From assembly GCA_027620815.1 (NCBI GenBank), contig JAQCDH010000014.1, forward strand, positions 1 to 14,107: 14,107 bases of DNA, read 5' to 3'. This document shows, in pieces, positions 5,861 through 13,971 of this stretch (position 1 is its first letter; every line of letters begins with the position of its first letter). The translations under genes were made by a program, and so were the position numbers. The stretch comes from Bacillota bacterium (GTDB lineage Bacteria > Bacillota_I > Bacilli_A > Acholeplasmatales > Acholeplasmataceae). Under the pieces are notes generated by a model. It searched no databases. It had not been told where the DNA came from and was given only the letters and a program-made list of their open reading frames with translations.

Positions 5861-6492
5861 TTTTGAAGTGTTGATTCAATGATTGAATGCATTTCAATAT
5901 ATCGTTCATGATCTTGATAGCTTGTACTTAAGCCATCACCATAGGATAAGATTTGTGATTGAAAATTTGGATGTACTGATAAAAAAAGTTTAAACTTTTC
6001 AATCTTTTTTAAAAGTTGTCTTGTTGGTCGTTTTACTTTTAAAGGATCTAAATGATGGAAAAAAATATTATCAACAATCATTAATCCTTTTGGATTTAAA
6101 TAGTGTTGATACTTTTCAAAAAATGGAATATATTGGCTTTTTGCAGCATCAATAAAAATTAAATCAAAAAGATTTTCCTTTAATATGTGCGTTAATGCAT
6201 CATCAAAAATTAAGTGAATTTTATGTTGATATTCAGAGTTTTTTACAAAATCTTCAGCAATTGAGTATCTTAATGCATTTCTTTCAATTGTCCAAACCTC
6301 TGATCCACAGCTTGCCATCACATGAGCACTGTATGACGTTGCTGTACCTATTTCAAGTACTTTTTTAACATCATACGTTTCAATTAAAATTTTTAATACC
6401 TTGGCAACTTCATCTTGAATGATTGGAATTTGATTTGCAATTGCGTGATCTTTAATCTTCTGTATCGTCTTCGTCTTCGTCGTCTTCTTCAT
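5854..6492 (-). CDS. trmR: tRNA 5-hydroxyuridine O-methyltransferase TrmR (YrrM) family
   Basis: Class I, metal-dependent O-methyltransferase of 212 residues. Motif I is VLEIGTATSY (45-54), E70 (WTIE) would hold the ribose of SAM, and D115 (FIDAAK) with D141-N142 (IVDN) form the metal site. The C-terminal SYGDGL block is the family signature. In Bacillus YrrM/TrmR methylates 5-hydroxyuridine at tRNA position 34 to 5-methoxyuridine; the order yrzB-trmR supports that call here. The neighbouring U32 peptidase-like hydroxylase genes (trhP1/trhP2) of Bacillus are missing from this locus. The N-terminus is about 20 residues shorter than I recall for Bacillus; an in-frame TAG immediately before the ATG rules out a longer form. 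The start overlaps the yrzB gene by 41 nt, with no Shine-Dalgarno. Confidence 0.85.
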   Translation of the reverse strand: MKKTTKTKTIQKIKDHAIANQIPIIQDEVAKVLKILIETYDVKKVLEIGTATSYSAHVMASCGSEVWTIERNALRYSIAEDFVKNSEYQHKIHLIFDDALTHILKENLFDLIFIDAAKSQYIPFFEKYQHYLNPKGLMIVDNIFFHHLDPLKVKRPTRQLLKKIEKFKLFLSVHPNFQSQILSYGDGLSTSYQDHERYIEMHSIIESTLQKW

Positions 6493-6739
6493 CTAATTCT
6501 TGTTGATATGATTCTAATGCATCTTCTAATTGTTCCCACACATAATCATCTTCGATGTCTTTAAATGTTCCTTCTCCTTCTTTAGAGGGATTAGGAATAT
6601 ATTCAGCTGCACTGACTTCATCTGAATCTGGAACGGTAAAAATAACATAAGAACGGTCTTCTATGTCCATTGTAAAAATGATTTCACAAAGTTGTTCATT
6701 GCCTTTTTCATCCGTAATAATTAATTGCTTATCTTCCAT
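6452..6739 (-). CDS. yrzB: DUF1292 family protein YrzB
   Basis: Small, very acidic cytosolic protein (95 residues) of the DUF1292/YrzB family, function unknown. The core (about 5-75) has the expected ITDEKGNEQLCEIIFTM...YVIFTVP...AAEYIPN pattern. The C-terminal tail (about 80-95) is almost all Asp and Glu. Position right after ruvX is conserved in Firmicutes; mltG, the next gene in Bacillus, is missing, as expected in a wall-less cell. AAGGAG (6747-6752) lies 7 nt before the ATG, which itself overlaps ruvX by 11 nt. The tail-coding DNA is reused in another frame as the start of trmR. Confidence 0.88.
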   Translation of the reverse strand: MEDKQLIITDEKGNEQLCEIIFTMDIEDRSYVIFTVPDSDEVSAAEYIPNPSKEGEGTFKDIEDDYVWEQLEDALESYQQELDEEDDEDEDDTED

Positions 6740-7151
6740 GTTGATTCTCCTTATAATTTAAATAATTTTGTAAGATGATGAGTGCTGCTTGAGTATCTTT
6801 TTGAGCTTTTTTTTCCTGATGAGATAAACGAAACATACGCATTGAATCCATTGCTGATTTCGTAGACAAACGTTCATCCCATAAAATCACGTCGACATCT
6901 TTAAGTTTTTCTTGGAATTGAATGGTTAATTGAGCACGATCGCCCATATCATTATTCATGTGTTTAGGTAATCCAAGAATCACATGTGTGACAGAATATT
7001 CTTTAATTAATTGATTTAAATATTGAATTGCCATGTCATAAACATGCTCTTTAAACCGATATGTTTCGAGTGGTGAAGCAATAATTCCAGAATGGCTTAT
7101 TGCGATGCCAAGCGTTTTACTACCTAAATCTAATCCGAGATACACACTCAT
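6729..7151 (-). CDS. ruvX: RuvX/YqgF family Holliday-junction resolvase-like nuclease
   Basis: RNase H-fold protein of 140 residues, a normal length. Motifs: GLDLGSKTLGIAIS with D8, VILGLPKHMNN (57-67), VILWDERLSTKSA with D92-E93, and QKDTQAALIILQNYL with D119 (family: xDxxAAxxILQxYL). In other bacteria YqgF is linked to processing of the 5' end of pre-16S rRNA and to Holliday-junction resolution. The start overlaps the alaS stop as ATGA, and an AAGG stretch sits about 12 nt upstream in alaS, so it is translated together with alaS. The alaS-ruvX-yrzB order is that of Bacillus, without the small yrzL/ireB gene that normally separates alaS from ruvX. Confidence 0.93.
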   Translation of the reverse strand: MSVYLGLDLGSKTLGIAISHSGIIASPLETYRFKEHVYDMAIQYLNQLIKEYSVTHVILGLPKHMNNDMGDRAQLTIQFQEKLKDVDVILWDERLSTKSAMDSMRMFRLSHQEKKAQKDTQAALIILQNYLNYKENQHGR

Positions 7152-9724
7152 AATTTCAGTGCCTTAATCGCATCATCAATCAAATCGGGTCTTGTTGTAC
7201 CACCTTGCGCAAAATGATCTTGTCCGCCACCTGAACCTTCCGTCATAGAAGCGATTTTTTTAACAAGGACAGAAGCAAGTTTATTTGAAGATTTAATCAC
7301 ATATGACGCTTTCTCATCTTCTTTATTAATTAAAATTAAAGTTCCTGATTGAAGGTGATCAAATAATTGATCAACAAGTACTTTTAGAAGTTTTTTCTCA
7401 ATGTGTTCTACTTGAATCACAGAGATGTCTTGATTCTTTTCAAAACTAGAAACATCAACTAAAGAAAGAACATTTTGTTGGTCTTTCTCGACTTTTGATT
7501 TTTCTAACTCTTTAACATTTTTTCTAACTGTCTCTAAATAGTGTCGGTAAGTGATGATATCTTCATATGATCCTTTTATCGTTGGATAGTTCAACTTAAA
7601 ATCATAATTTTCTTGATCTATTTTATCTTGTATTGCTTTTAGTTCAATCAAAAATGGATTAAGCTGGATTTGCATTTGAGCAATTACTTGATCACCACTT
7701 ATCCCTTCCATTCTAAAAATTCCTGATCCAATTGAGCTCAATGATGTGATTGTAAAATTTATAATCGATTCCGTGTTTTTAACATGAGTTCCGCCACACA
7801 ACTCTATAGACCATCCCATATCAACAACGCGAACTTGATCACCATATTTTTCCCCAAAAAGCGCCATTGCTCCTTTTTGTTTAGCATCCTCTAAAGTGGT
7901 TTCATAAATATTAACATCTAAAGGATTCGTTTGTATATAAGTGTTCACTAATGTTTCTAGTTTTAAAATTGTTTCATCATTCATGGATTCATAATGATTA
8001 AAATCAAATCGACAACTTTTTGCATTGACTTGTTGACCTTGTTGTATCGCATGATCTCCTAGTACTTCTTTAAGTGCTTGGTGAAATAAATGCGCTGAAC
8101 TGTGATTTCTTTCTGTTTGAAGTCTTAGTTTTTCATCTACGATGGCTAGAACTTGGTCTCCCACTTGAAATGAATCTATCTCACACACATGCAAGAACTG
8201 ACCATTAGGAAGTTTTTTAACGTGTTTTATTTCTATCCCATTGATAAGTCCACTGTCGGATAGTTGTCCACCACTTTCCGCATAAAAAGGTGTATTCTCT
8301 AAGACAATACCTTCTTCAAAAACGCCTATTACAACTGTTTCCACTTTTAGTTGATCGTAACCTACAAACGTAGATGCTTCAAAGAAATTTAAATACGCAT
8401 CATCTTGTTGATGCATACCTGAAGATTGTTTCATGGCTTGTCTTGATCTGTCTTTTTGAATTTTTAATGCTTCTAAAAATTCTTCTTTATTTACTGTAAA
8501 GCCTTTTTCTAATACATATTCTTCTGTGAGTTCAAAAGGGAAACCAAACGTATCATACAGCTTAAATGCCACCTCACCAGATAATATTTGACCTTGAATA
8601 TGTTTTAATTCATGCTCTAATAGTAATTCACCGTCAGAGATCGTTTCAAAAAATTTCGTTTCTTCTTGAAACACGATTTTTGTAACAATGTCTAATCTAT
8701 CATTTAAATATGGATAAAAGGATTGCATCATGTTAATAACGGTAGGAATCAGTACATGTAAAAAGGGATGATTCAAATTAAGTTTCAAACCATATTTTAT
8801 CGCTCTTCTTAATAACCGTCTTAAAACATAACCTCTGCCTTCATTAGATAAAATCGCACCATCAGCGATTGCAAAAGTAAGTGCTTTAATGTGATCAGCG
8901 ATGACTTTAAATGCCATTTGTCCATCATAGTTGATACCTGATAATGCTTCGATGTGTTGAATGATAGGTAAAAATAAATCTGTCTCAAAGTTCGTTTTTG
9001 TACCTTGCAAGATACAGGCAAAACGCTCTAAGCCAGCGCCAGTATCAATATTTTTCTGAGGTAGTAAAGGATATTCATCACGAGAAAGTCCTTCTGAAGA
9101 ATTAAATTGTGAAAAAACAACATTCCAAATTTCAATAAATCTTTCATTTTCGATATCTTCAGCAATTAATTCTTTGCCTCTTATATCATAGGAGGATCCA
9201 CGATCATAAAATATTTCTGTATCTGGTCCACATGGTCCTGGGCCTATTTCCCAAAAATTACCTTCTACTGGAATAAGATGTTCAGGATCGATACCAAGTT
9301 CAATCCATGTCTCATATGCAACAACATCATCAGGATAATAAGTCATATAAAGTAACTCTTTTTGCATATTAAAATATGCTTCTGATATTAAGATTTCATA
9401 TGCAAACTTAATCGCATCTTTCTTAAAGTAATCACCAATAGAAAAATTACCAAGCATTTCAAAAAAAGTATGATGTCTTGCCGTTTTTCCTACATTATCA
9501 ATATCATTCGTTCGTATACATTTTTGAATATTTGCCAGTCTGGGTTGACTTGGTTTTTCTCTTCCATCAAAGTATTTTTTTAATGGCGCAACCCCTGCAT
9601 TGATCCATAATAATGATTTGTCGTTTTGGGGTATAAGACTAGAAGAAGGCTCAATTAAATGTCCTTTATCTTTAAAAAAACGTAACCAAGTTTCTCTAAT
9701 TTCTTGGGCTGAAAAAAACCTCAT
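7148..9724 (-). CDS. alaS: alanine--tRNA ligase
   Basis: Class II synthetase charging tRNA-Ala, 858 residues. The aminoacylation core is residues 1 to about 440, with FFxxxxH-x-x-x-SSLIP near the start, the motif 3-like TGAGLERF (about 228-235) and GRGYVLRRLLRRA (about 295-307). The editing domain has both zinc/catalytic motifs, H541-SSA-H545 and C643-GGTH647, so mischarged Ser/Gly should be cleared. The C-Ala domain ends in SGGGQDHFAQGG (about 832-845). All expected parts are present. The Shine-Dalgarno GAGGT (9730-9734) is 5 nt before the ATG. Only 30 nt separate it from the GNAT gene, so there is no room for the T-box leader common for alaS in Firmicutes; a TGATACAAT element may be its own promoter. 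It overlaps ruvX by ATGA. Confidence 0.98.
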   Translation of the reverse strand: MRFFSAQEIRETWLRFFKDKGHLIEPSSSLIPQNDKSLLWINAGVAPLKKYFDGREKPSQPRLANIQKCIRTNDIDNVGKTARHHTFFEMLGNFSIGDYFKKDAIKFAYEILISEAYFNMQKELLYMTYYPDDVVAYETWIELGIDPEHLIPVEGNFWEIGPGPCGPDTEIFYDRGSSYDIRGKELIAEDIENERFIEIWNVVFSQFNSSEGLSRDEYPLLPQKNIDTGAGLERFACILQGTKTNFETDLFLPIIQHIEALSGINYDGQMAFKVIADHIKALTFAIADGAILSNEGRGYVLRRLLRRAIKYGLKLNLNHPFLHVLIPTVINMMQSFYPYLNDRLDIVTKIVFQEETKFFETISDGELLLEHELKHIQGQILSGEVAFKLYDTFGFPFELTEEYVLEKGFTVNKEEFLEALKIQKDRSRQAMKQSSGMHQQDDAYLNFFEASTFVGYDQLKVETVVIGVFEEGIVLENTPFYAESGGQLSDSGLINGIEIKHVKKLPNGQFLHVCEIDSFQVGDQVLAIVDEKLRLQTERNHSSAHLFHQALKEVLGDHAIQQGQQVNAKSCRFDFNHYESMNDETILKLETLVNTYIQTNPLDVNIYETTLEDAKQKGAMALFGEKYGDQVRVVDMGWSIELCGGTHVKNTESIINFTITSLSSIGSGIFRMEGISGDQVIAQMQIQLNPFLIELKAIQDKIDQENYDFKLNYPTIKGSYEDIITYRHYLETVRKNVKELEKSKVEKDQQNVLSLVDVSSFEKNQDISVIQVEHIEKKLLKVLVDQLFDHLQSGTLILINKEDEKASYVIKSSNKLASVLVKKIASMTEGSGGGQDHFAQGGTTRPDLIDDAIKALKL

Positions 9725-9748
9725 GTTTCACCTCAATTATCAACATAT

Positions 9749-9757
9749 ATTGTATCA
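9749..9757 (-). promoter_or_regulatory. possible extended -10 promoter for alaS
   Basis: On the minus strand TGA-TACAAT (TGN plus a 5/6 -10 match) lies 24 nt before the alaS ATG; its TGA is the stop codon of the GNAT gene. The expected leader of about 18 nt would contain the GAGGT Shine-Dalgarno. No good -35 is seen at 17 nt (TGCGAT), so strength is uncertain and co-transcription with the GNAT gene is also likely. Confidence 0.4.
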
Positions 9758-10180
9758 TATTTTAGTTTCATATCGCATCTTAACATGTAAAATTCCTTCT
9801 TCTATGTAAGGTTCTGATACGACTTTAAAACCAAACTTTTCATAATAGTGAATTAAATATGCCTGAGCTGAAATCATGAAATTTTCTTTATATGTAAATA
9901 ATATTGTTTTTAATATTTCTGTTGCATATCCTTTATTTCTATGTGTGATATGTGTTGCAACTCGTCCAATGGACATGTGATCTTGATAGCGCTGATCTTT
10001 TTTTAACACACGCGCATATGAAACGATGTCATCATTAACAACATGATCTGCTTGTAAGTCATCATAATCGGTATCGACATACACAATGTTTTGTTCCTCT
10101 ACAAAAACTTTAAGACGTAAATGCATAATGTTATACAGCATGCGTGGTGAAAGTTCATCAAAAGATTTTACAACAATCAT
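9755..10180 (-). CDS. GNAT family N-acetyltransferase, ElaA-like
   Basis: Acetyl-CoA-dependent N-acetyltransferase of 141 residues. The N-terminal LRLKVFVEEQNIVYVDTDYDD block (about 21-41) is typical of ElaA-type proteins. SIGRVATHITHRNKGYATEIL (70-90) holds the acetyl-CoA pyrophosphate loop R81-x2-G84-x-A86. AQAYLIHYYEKFGFKVVSE (about 105-123), then the EEGI-LHVKM end, complete the fold. The natural acceptor is unknown. AGAGGT (10187-10192), inside the last codons of smpB, is 6 nt before the ATG; the gap to smpB is only 3 nt, so the two are translated from one message. It ends in TGA. This gene is not part of the usual rnr-smpB or alaS neighbourhoods of Bacillus. Confidence 0.88.
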   Translation of the reverse strand: MIVVKSFDELSPRMLYNIMHLRLKVFVEEQNIVYVDTDYDDLQADHVVNDDIVSYARVLKKDQRYQDHMSIGRVATHITHRNKGYATEILKTILFTYKENFMISAQAYLIHYYEKFGFKVVSEPYIEEGILHVKMRYETKI

Positions 10181-10183
10181 CTT

Positions 10184-10627
10184 TTAACCTCTTTTATGTA
10201 TTTTCTTTAAACGTAGATTCAAATCTTTTGTTTGTAAATCATGGCGTTTATCATATAATTTTTTTCCTTTAGCTAAAGCAATTTCCACTTTAGCAAGGCC
10301 CTCTTTTAAATACATCCTTAAAGGAATAATGGTTAACCCTTGAAGTTTCTTTTTTGATTCAAGTTTATTAATTTCATGTTTGTTTAGTAATAATTTTCTT
10401 CTTCTAGTTTCATCATGATTAAATAAAGATGAAAAAGCATATGTTGAAATATGCATATTAATAATAAATGCTTCTCCATCTTTTACTAAAACATAAGCAT
10501 CTGCTAAATTCACTTTTTTCAAACGGACAGATTTAATTTCTGAACCTTTTAAAGCAATACCGGCTTCAAATGTTTCTTCGATGAAATATTCAAACCTTGC
10601 CTTTTTGTTTTGTACGATGAGCTCCAT
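10184..10627 (-). CDS. smpB: SsrA-binding protein SmpB
   Basis: Partner of tmRNA in trans-translation: it docks the tRNA-like end of tmRNA in the A site of stalled ribosomes. The 147-residue protein shows the OB-fold core (about 5-125) with ETFEAGIALKGSEIKSVR, ADAYVLVKDGEAFIINMHIS, and GLTIIPLRMY, and a basic C-terminal tail (KGKKLYDKRHDLQTKDLN...) needed in the decoding centre. Length is normal. AAGGAG (10633-10638), 5 nt before the ATG, is inside rnr, and the gene overlaps rnr by 38 nt. RNase R and SmpB act together on stalled complexes and are commonly encoded next to each other. The tmRNA gene itself is not in this window. Confidence 0.97.
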   Translation of the reverse strand: MELIVQNKKARFEYFIEETFEAGIALKGSEIKSVRLKKVNLADAYVLVKDGEAFIINMHISTYAFSSLFNHDETRRRKLLLNKHEINKLESKKKLQGLTIIPLRMYLKEGLAKVEIALAKGKKLYDKRHDLQTKDLNLRLKKIHKRG

Positions 10628-12605
10628 GATGGCTCCTTCTTTTTACTTGATTCATAATTCTAAAGTCAATGTGTCTTTTAATAATATCGACTGAAATTAA
10701 TTCAACTTCTACGCGATCTCCAAGTCGATATAATAAGCCTCTTCTATCAGAATACGATACAGTATGTTCATGATAAATAACATGTTGTTTAAATGTTTTT
10801 AAAGATACAAAACCTTCAATTCCACTATCTAGTCTGACAAACATTCCTCTGGAAAGCGTTGCAATCACAACACCAGAAAACGTTTTATTCACTTTATCGA
10901 CCATATATTCACAACTTTTTAACTGATTCACATCTCTTTCCAATGATAACGCCATGCGTTCTTGAACAGACGTTTGTTTTGCAATATCAGTGAGATCAAG
11001 TTTTTCAATCTCGTGATCTTTTAAAATAAACATATGTATGAGTCTATGTATGATTAAATCTGGATAACGTCTTATTGGAGATGTGAAGTGTGTATAGTAA
11101 GTTGCCCCAAGTCCAAAATGTCCACTTACTTGAGACTCATATTTTGCTTTTTGCATCGCACGCAAAATAATCATATGAATCAAATCTTTTTGAGGATGCG
11201 TTTCCGTTTTCTCAATGATTTTTTGTATGAAATGAGCATCTTGATTCGATTGATGAGGAGTTGAAACACCAAGTTGCGTTAATATATGAAGTGCTTTTTG
11301 TAATTTACCAATATCTGGAACATCGTGTGTACGGTAAAGTGATGCGATATGATGATCGTTAAAGTGTTTTGCTACAGTTTCATTAGCAAGTAACATTAAA
11401 GATTCAATCAATTTTTCGGCGTCATCTTGTTTACGAAGAGACACACTTTTAATTTGATGATTTTCGATATGAAACTTCATTTCTTCTGTATGAAAATTCA
11501 TTTCACCACGTTGATAACGAATCTTTGATAATCCTTTTGAAACCTCATTGAGTTGAAATAGCATGTCTTGAAGTTCTCGGTTTTTATGATTTTTATTTCC
11601 TTGTAAAATCAAATTGACTTCATCATACGTTAAACGGTATTTAGACATAATCACAGATGAATGGAACGCATGAGAGATGACTTTATAATTTACATCTAGC
11701 TGCATCAAAATACTTAATGTTTTTTTAGGTTCCAAAGGATTGAGTGAACATAAATCATTAGATAAATATTCAGGCAACATTGGTATCACTCGATCTGCTA
11801 AATACACAGAAGTTGTTTTTGAAAAAGCTTGTTGATCAATCTTATCATTTGGTTTAATGTAATGAGATACATCAGCGATATGAACGCCAATTTCATAGCC
11901 ACTATTTGTCTTTTTTAAGTGAATGGCATCATCTAAATCTTTAGCATCTGCACCGTCAATGGTAATAATTAATGCATCTTCAAAATCGATTTGATCAAAA
12001 GTTTCTTTTTTAATTTTCTTTAAAGAGTCATAGACATCTTTACTAAATGCTTGTGGCCACTGATAACTTGATACAATCTTTTTTGTTTCAATATCAGGAT
12101 CGTGCTCATGACCAATAATATGATCAACATGTCCATGGATATTTAACCCATCGATAGAATCAATAAGAATCGCAACTAAATGACCTTCCACAAGTGGTAC
12201 ATCATAAGTGATATGCAATAACTGTTGAATGTCGATGAGTGGTTCAAAATAAATCATATCTTTTTGTTTGTGGCAACGACATAAAAGGAGTGTCATCGCT
12301 CGGCTAATGATATGAATGACTTTAGATTGATACCCTGTATCATCAACAATTACAAAATCATCTTGCATGGCACCATTCAAGAATTTTTTATCTATATAAA
12401 TATCATCTTCGGGTTGTCTTAAAAAACCAAATTCTTTTTTGATATCCATTGTACCAATAGAGTATTGTTTTTTTAAACAAATCTTTTTCCCATTGATATG
12501 TATATATTCACTTGATTTTGCTAGTTTTAAGATCGATTCATCATCAACTTCAATACAATGTTGATACCCGTCATATAGTGCTTGATAAAGTTCTTTAATA
12601 TCCAT
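10590..12605 (-). CDS. rnr: ribonuclease R, without a recognisable N-terminal winged-helix domain
   Basis: Processive 3'-5' exoribonuclease that degrades structured RNA and the defective mRNA released by trans-translation. Residues 50-175 form the cold-shock regions (GTMDIKKEFGFLRQPEDDIYI). The RNB catalytic domain (about 205-530) contains TIDGADAKDLDDAI with metal ligands D217, D223, D225 and D226. An S1 domain (about 570-650, FSGVVIATLSRGMFVRLDSG) and a short basic tail follow. At 671 residues it is about 100 shorter than the Bacillus enzyme; the helix-turn-helix at the front appears reduced to about 45 unrecognisable residues. An in-frame TAA two codons upstream excludes a longer N-terminus. 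There is no Shine-Dalgarno: the ATG comes 11 nt after the eno terminator hairpin. It overlaps smpB by 38 nt. Confidence 0.95.
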   Translation of the reverse strand: MDIKELYQALYDGYQHCIEVDDESILKLAKSSEYIHINGKKICLKKQYSIGTMDIKKEFGFLRQPEDDIYIDKKFLNGAMQDDFVIVDDTGYQSKVIHIISRAMTLLLCRCHKQKDMIYFEPLIDIQQLLHITYDVPLVEGHLVAILIDSIDGLNIHGHVDHIIGHEHDPDIETKKIVSSYQWPQAFSKDVYDSLKKIKKETFDQIDFEDALIITIDGADAKDLDDAIHLKKTNSGYEIGVHIADVSHYIKPNDKIDQQAFSKTTSVYLADRVIPMLPEYLSNDLCSLNPLEPKKTLSILMQLDVNYKVISHAFHSSVIMSKYRLTYDEVNLILQGNKNHKNRELQDMLFQLNEVSKGLSKIRYQRGEMNFHTEEMKFHIENHQIKSVSLRKQDDAEKLIESLMLLANETVAKHFNDHHIASLYRTHDVPDIGKLQKALHILTQLGVSTPHQSNQDAHFIQKIIEKTETHPQKDLIHMIILRAMQKAKYESQVSGHFGLGATYYTHFTSPIRRYPDLIIHRLIHMFILKDHEIEKLDLTDIAKQTSVQERMALSLERDVNQLKSCEYMVDKVNKTFSGVVIATLSRGMFVRLDSGIEGFVSLKTFKQHVIYHEHTVSYSDRRGLLYRLGDRVEVELISVDIIKRHIDFRIMNQVKRRSHHGAHRTKQKGKV

Positions 12606-12608
12606 TAT

Positions 12609-12642
12609 TTATTAAAAAGGTAAGAGTGTTATCTCTCACCTT
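12609..12642 (-). terminator. Rho-independent terminator after eno
   Basis: On the minus strand AAGGTGAGAG (12642-12633) pairs with CTCTTACCTT (12626-12617), 10 bp with one G-U wobble around a 6-nt loop, followed by TTT and an AT-rich run. It starts 6 nt after the eno stop codon. The T run is short, so some read-through into rnr, whose ATG is at 12605, is plausible. Confidence 0.75.
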
Positions 12643-12648
12643 ATCCTT

Positions 12649-13941
12649 TTACTTTAAATTGTAAAATGCGTTTAAACCTAAGTAAGTTCCTGTTGACTCT
12701 AATTGATCTTCAATACGAATAAGTTGGTTGTATTTTGCAATACGGTCTGTACGTGACGCACTACCGGTTTTAATTTGACCGGCATTGGTTGCGACTGCAA
12801 TATCAGCAATGGTTGTATCTTCTGATTCGCCACTACGATGTGAGATTACTGCAGTATATCCAGCTCTTTTCGCCATTTCAATCGCTTCAAATGTTTCAGT
12901 AAGCGTACCAATTTGGTTGACTTTAACTAAAATTGAGTTACCAACATTTGACTTAATACCTTGGCTTAAGCGTTTTGTATTCGTGACAAATAAATCATCT
13001 CCGACAAGTTGTACATGTTTTCCAAGAGTTTTTGTTAGATATGCCCAACCTTCCCAGTCATTTTCATCAAGTCCATCTTCGATTGAAATAATTGGGTATT
13101 TTTTAACAAGTCCAGCATAGAAATCAGATAATTCTTTAGACGTAAATGATTTACCGCCTTCTCCAGCAAGTACATATGTTTTCGTTTCTTTGTTATAAAA
13201 CTCTGAAGACGCAACATCCATTCCTAAATAAATATCAGAACCAGCTTTGTATCCAGCTTTTTTAATTGCTTCCATAATCACTTGTAATGCTTCTTCGTTT
13301 GATCCTAAGTTAGGTGCAAACCCACCTTCATCACCAACTCCAGTATTATAACCTTTTGATTGTAATACTTTTTTTAAGTTATGAAAGACTTCAGCACCCA
13401 TACGAATCGCTTCTTTAAATGATGGTGCCCCTACAGGTAAAATCATAAATTCTTGGAAGTCAACATTGTTATCAGCATGTGATCCACCATTAATGATATT
13501 CATCATTGGTACTGGTAATTGACGTGCATTAAATCCACCTAAATAGGTATATAATTCAACACCCAAGAAATCAGCTGCTGCTCTAGCAACTGCCATAGAA
13601 ACACCTAAAATTGCGTTTGCACCTAATTTTGATTTATTTGGTGTACCATCAAGTTCAATCATCGCTTGATCAATACCAACTTGGTTTGTAACATCATAAC
13701 CAATAAGTTCTGGTGCGATGACTTCGTTGACATTGTCTACTGCTTTTAAAACACCTTTACCTAAATAACGCGCTTTATCTCCATCACGTAATTCAACTGC
13801 TTCGTGTTCTCCAGTAGATGCACCACTTGGAACAATCGCGCGTCCAAATGCGCCAGACTCCGTATAAACTTCAACTTCAACAGTTGGATTACCACGTGAA
13901 TCTAATACTTCTCTTGCATAAATATCTGTAATAAATGGCAT
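12649..13941 (-). CDS. eno: enolase (phosphopyruvate hydratase)
   Basis: Converts 2-phosphoglycerate to phosphoenolpyruvate in glycolysis. The 430-residue sequence is complete and highly conserved: SGASTGEHEA loop (39-48), H155 in GGSHADN, E164, E205 in GDEGGFAP, metal ligands D242, E288 (SIEDGLDENDW) and D315 (GDDLFVTN), the catalytic base K340 (SILVKVNQIG) and the SHRSGESED loop (368-376). The Shine-Dalgarno AAAGGAG (13949-13955) is 7 nt before the ATG. It has its own TATAAT promoter and a terminator, so it is probably a strongly expressed single-gene unit. The eno-rnr-smpB neighbourhood is common in Firmicutes, often with secG between eno and rnr; secG is absent here. Confidence 0.99.
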   Translation of the reverse strand: MPFITDIYAREVLDSRGNPTVEVEVYTESGAFGRAIVPSGASTGEHEAVELRDGDKARYLGKGVLKAVDNVNEVIAPELIGYDVTNQVGIDQAMIELDGTPNKSKLGANAILGVSMAVARAAADFLGVELYTYLGGFNARQLPVPMMNIINGGSHADNNVDFQEFMILPVGAPSFKEAIRMGAEVFHNLKKVLQSKGYNTGVGDEGGFAPNLGSNEEALQVIMEAIKKAGYKAGSDIYLGMDVASSEFYNKETKTYVLAGEGGKSFTSKELSDFYAGLVKKYPIISIEDGLDENDWEGWAYLTKTLGKHVQLVGDDLFVTNTKRLSQGIKSNVGNSILVKVNQIGTLTETFEAIEMAKRAGYTAVISHRSGESEDTTIADIAVATNAGQIKTGSASRTDRIAKYNQLIRIEDQLESTGTYLGLNAFYNLK

Positions 13942-13971
13942 ATTTTTTCTCCTTTATCTTTAACCTTTATT

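Noticed and set aside
9725..9754. Possible T-box riboswitch before alaS
   Set aside because: Only 30 nt separate the GNAT stop from the alaS start, far too little for a T-box leader, and no specifier-like or antiterminator structure is seen.
9600..9809. Plus-strand open frame across the alaS start and the GNAT end
   Set aside because: Antisense to two well-supported genes; no Shine-Dalgarno and no recognisable protein family.
10181..10183. tmRNA (ssrA) gene next to smpB
   Set aside because: smpB is flanked by overlapping rnr and by the GNAT gene 3 nt away; no tRNA-like ends or tag-reading frame are present anywhere in the gaps.
12785..13120. Plus-strand open frame of 111 codons inside eno
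   Set aside because: It lies wholly antisense to the highly conserved enolase gene, has no ribosome site or recognisable family, and its codons simply mirror eno.
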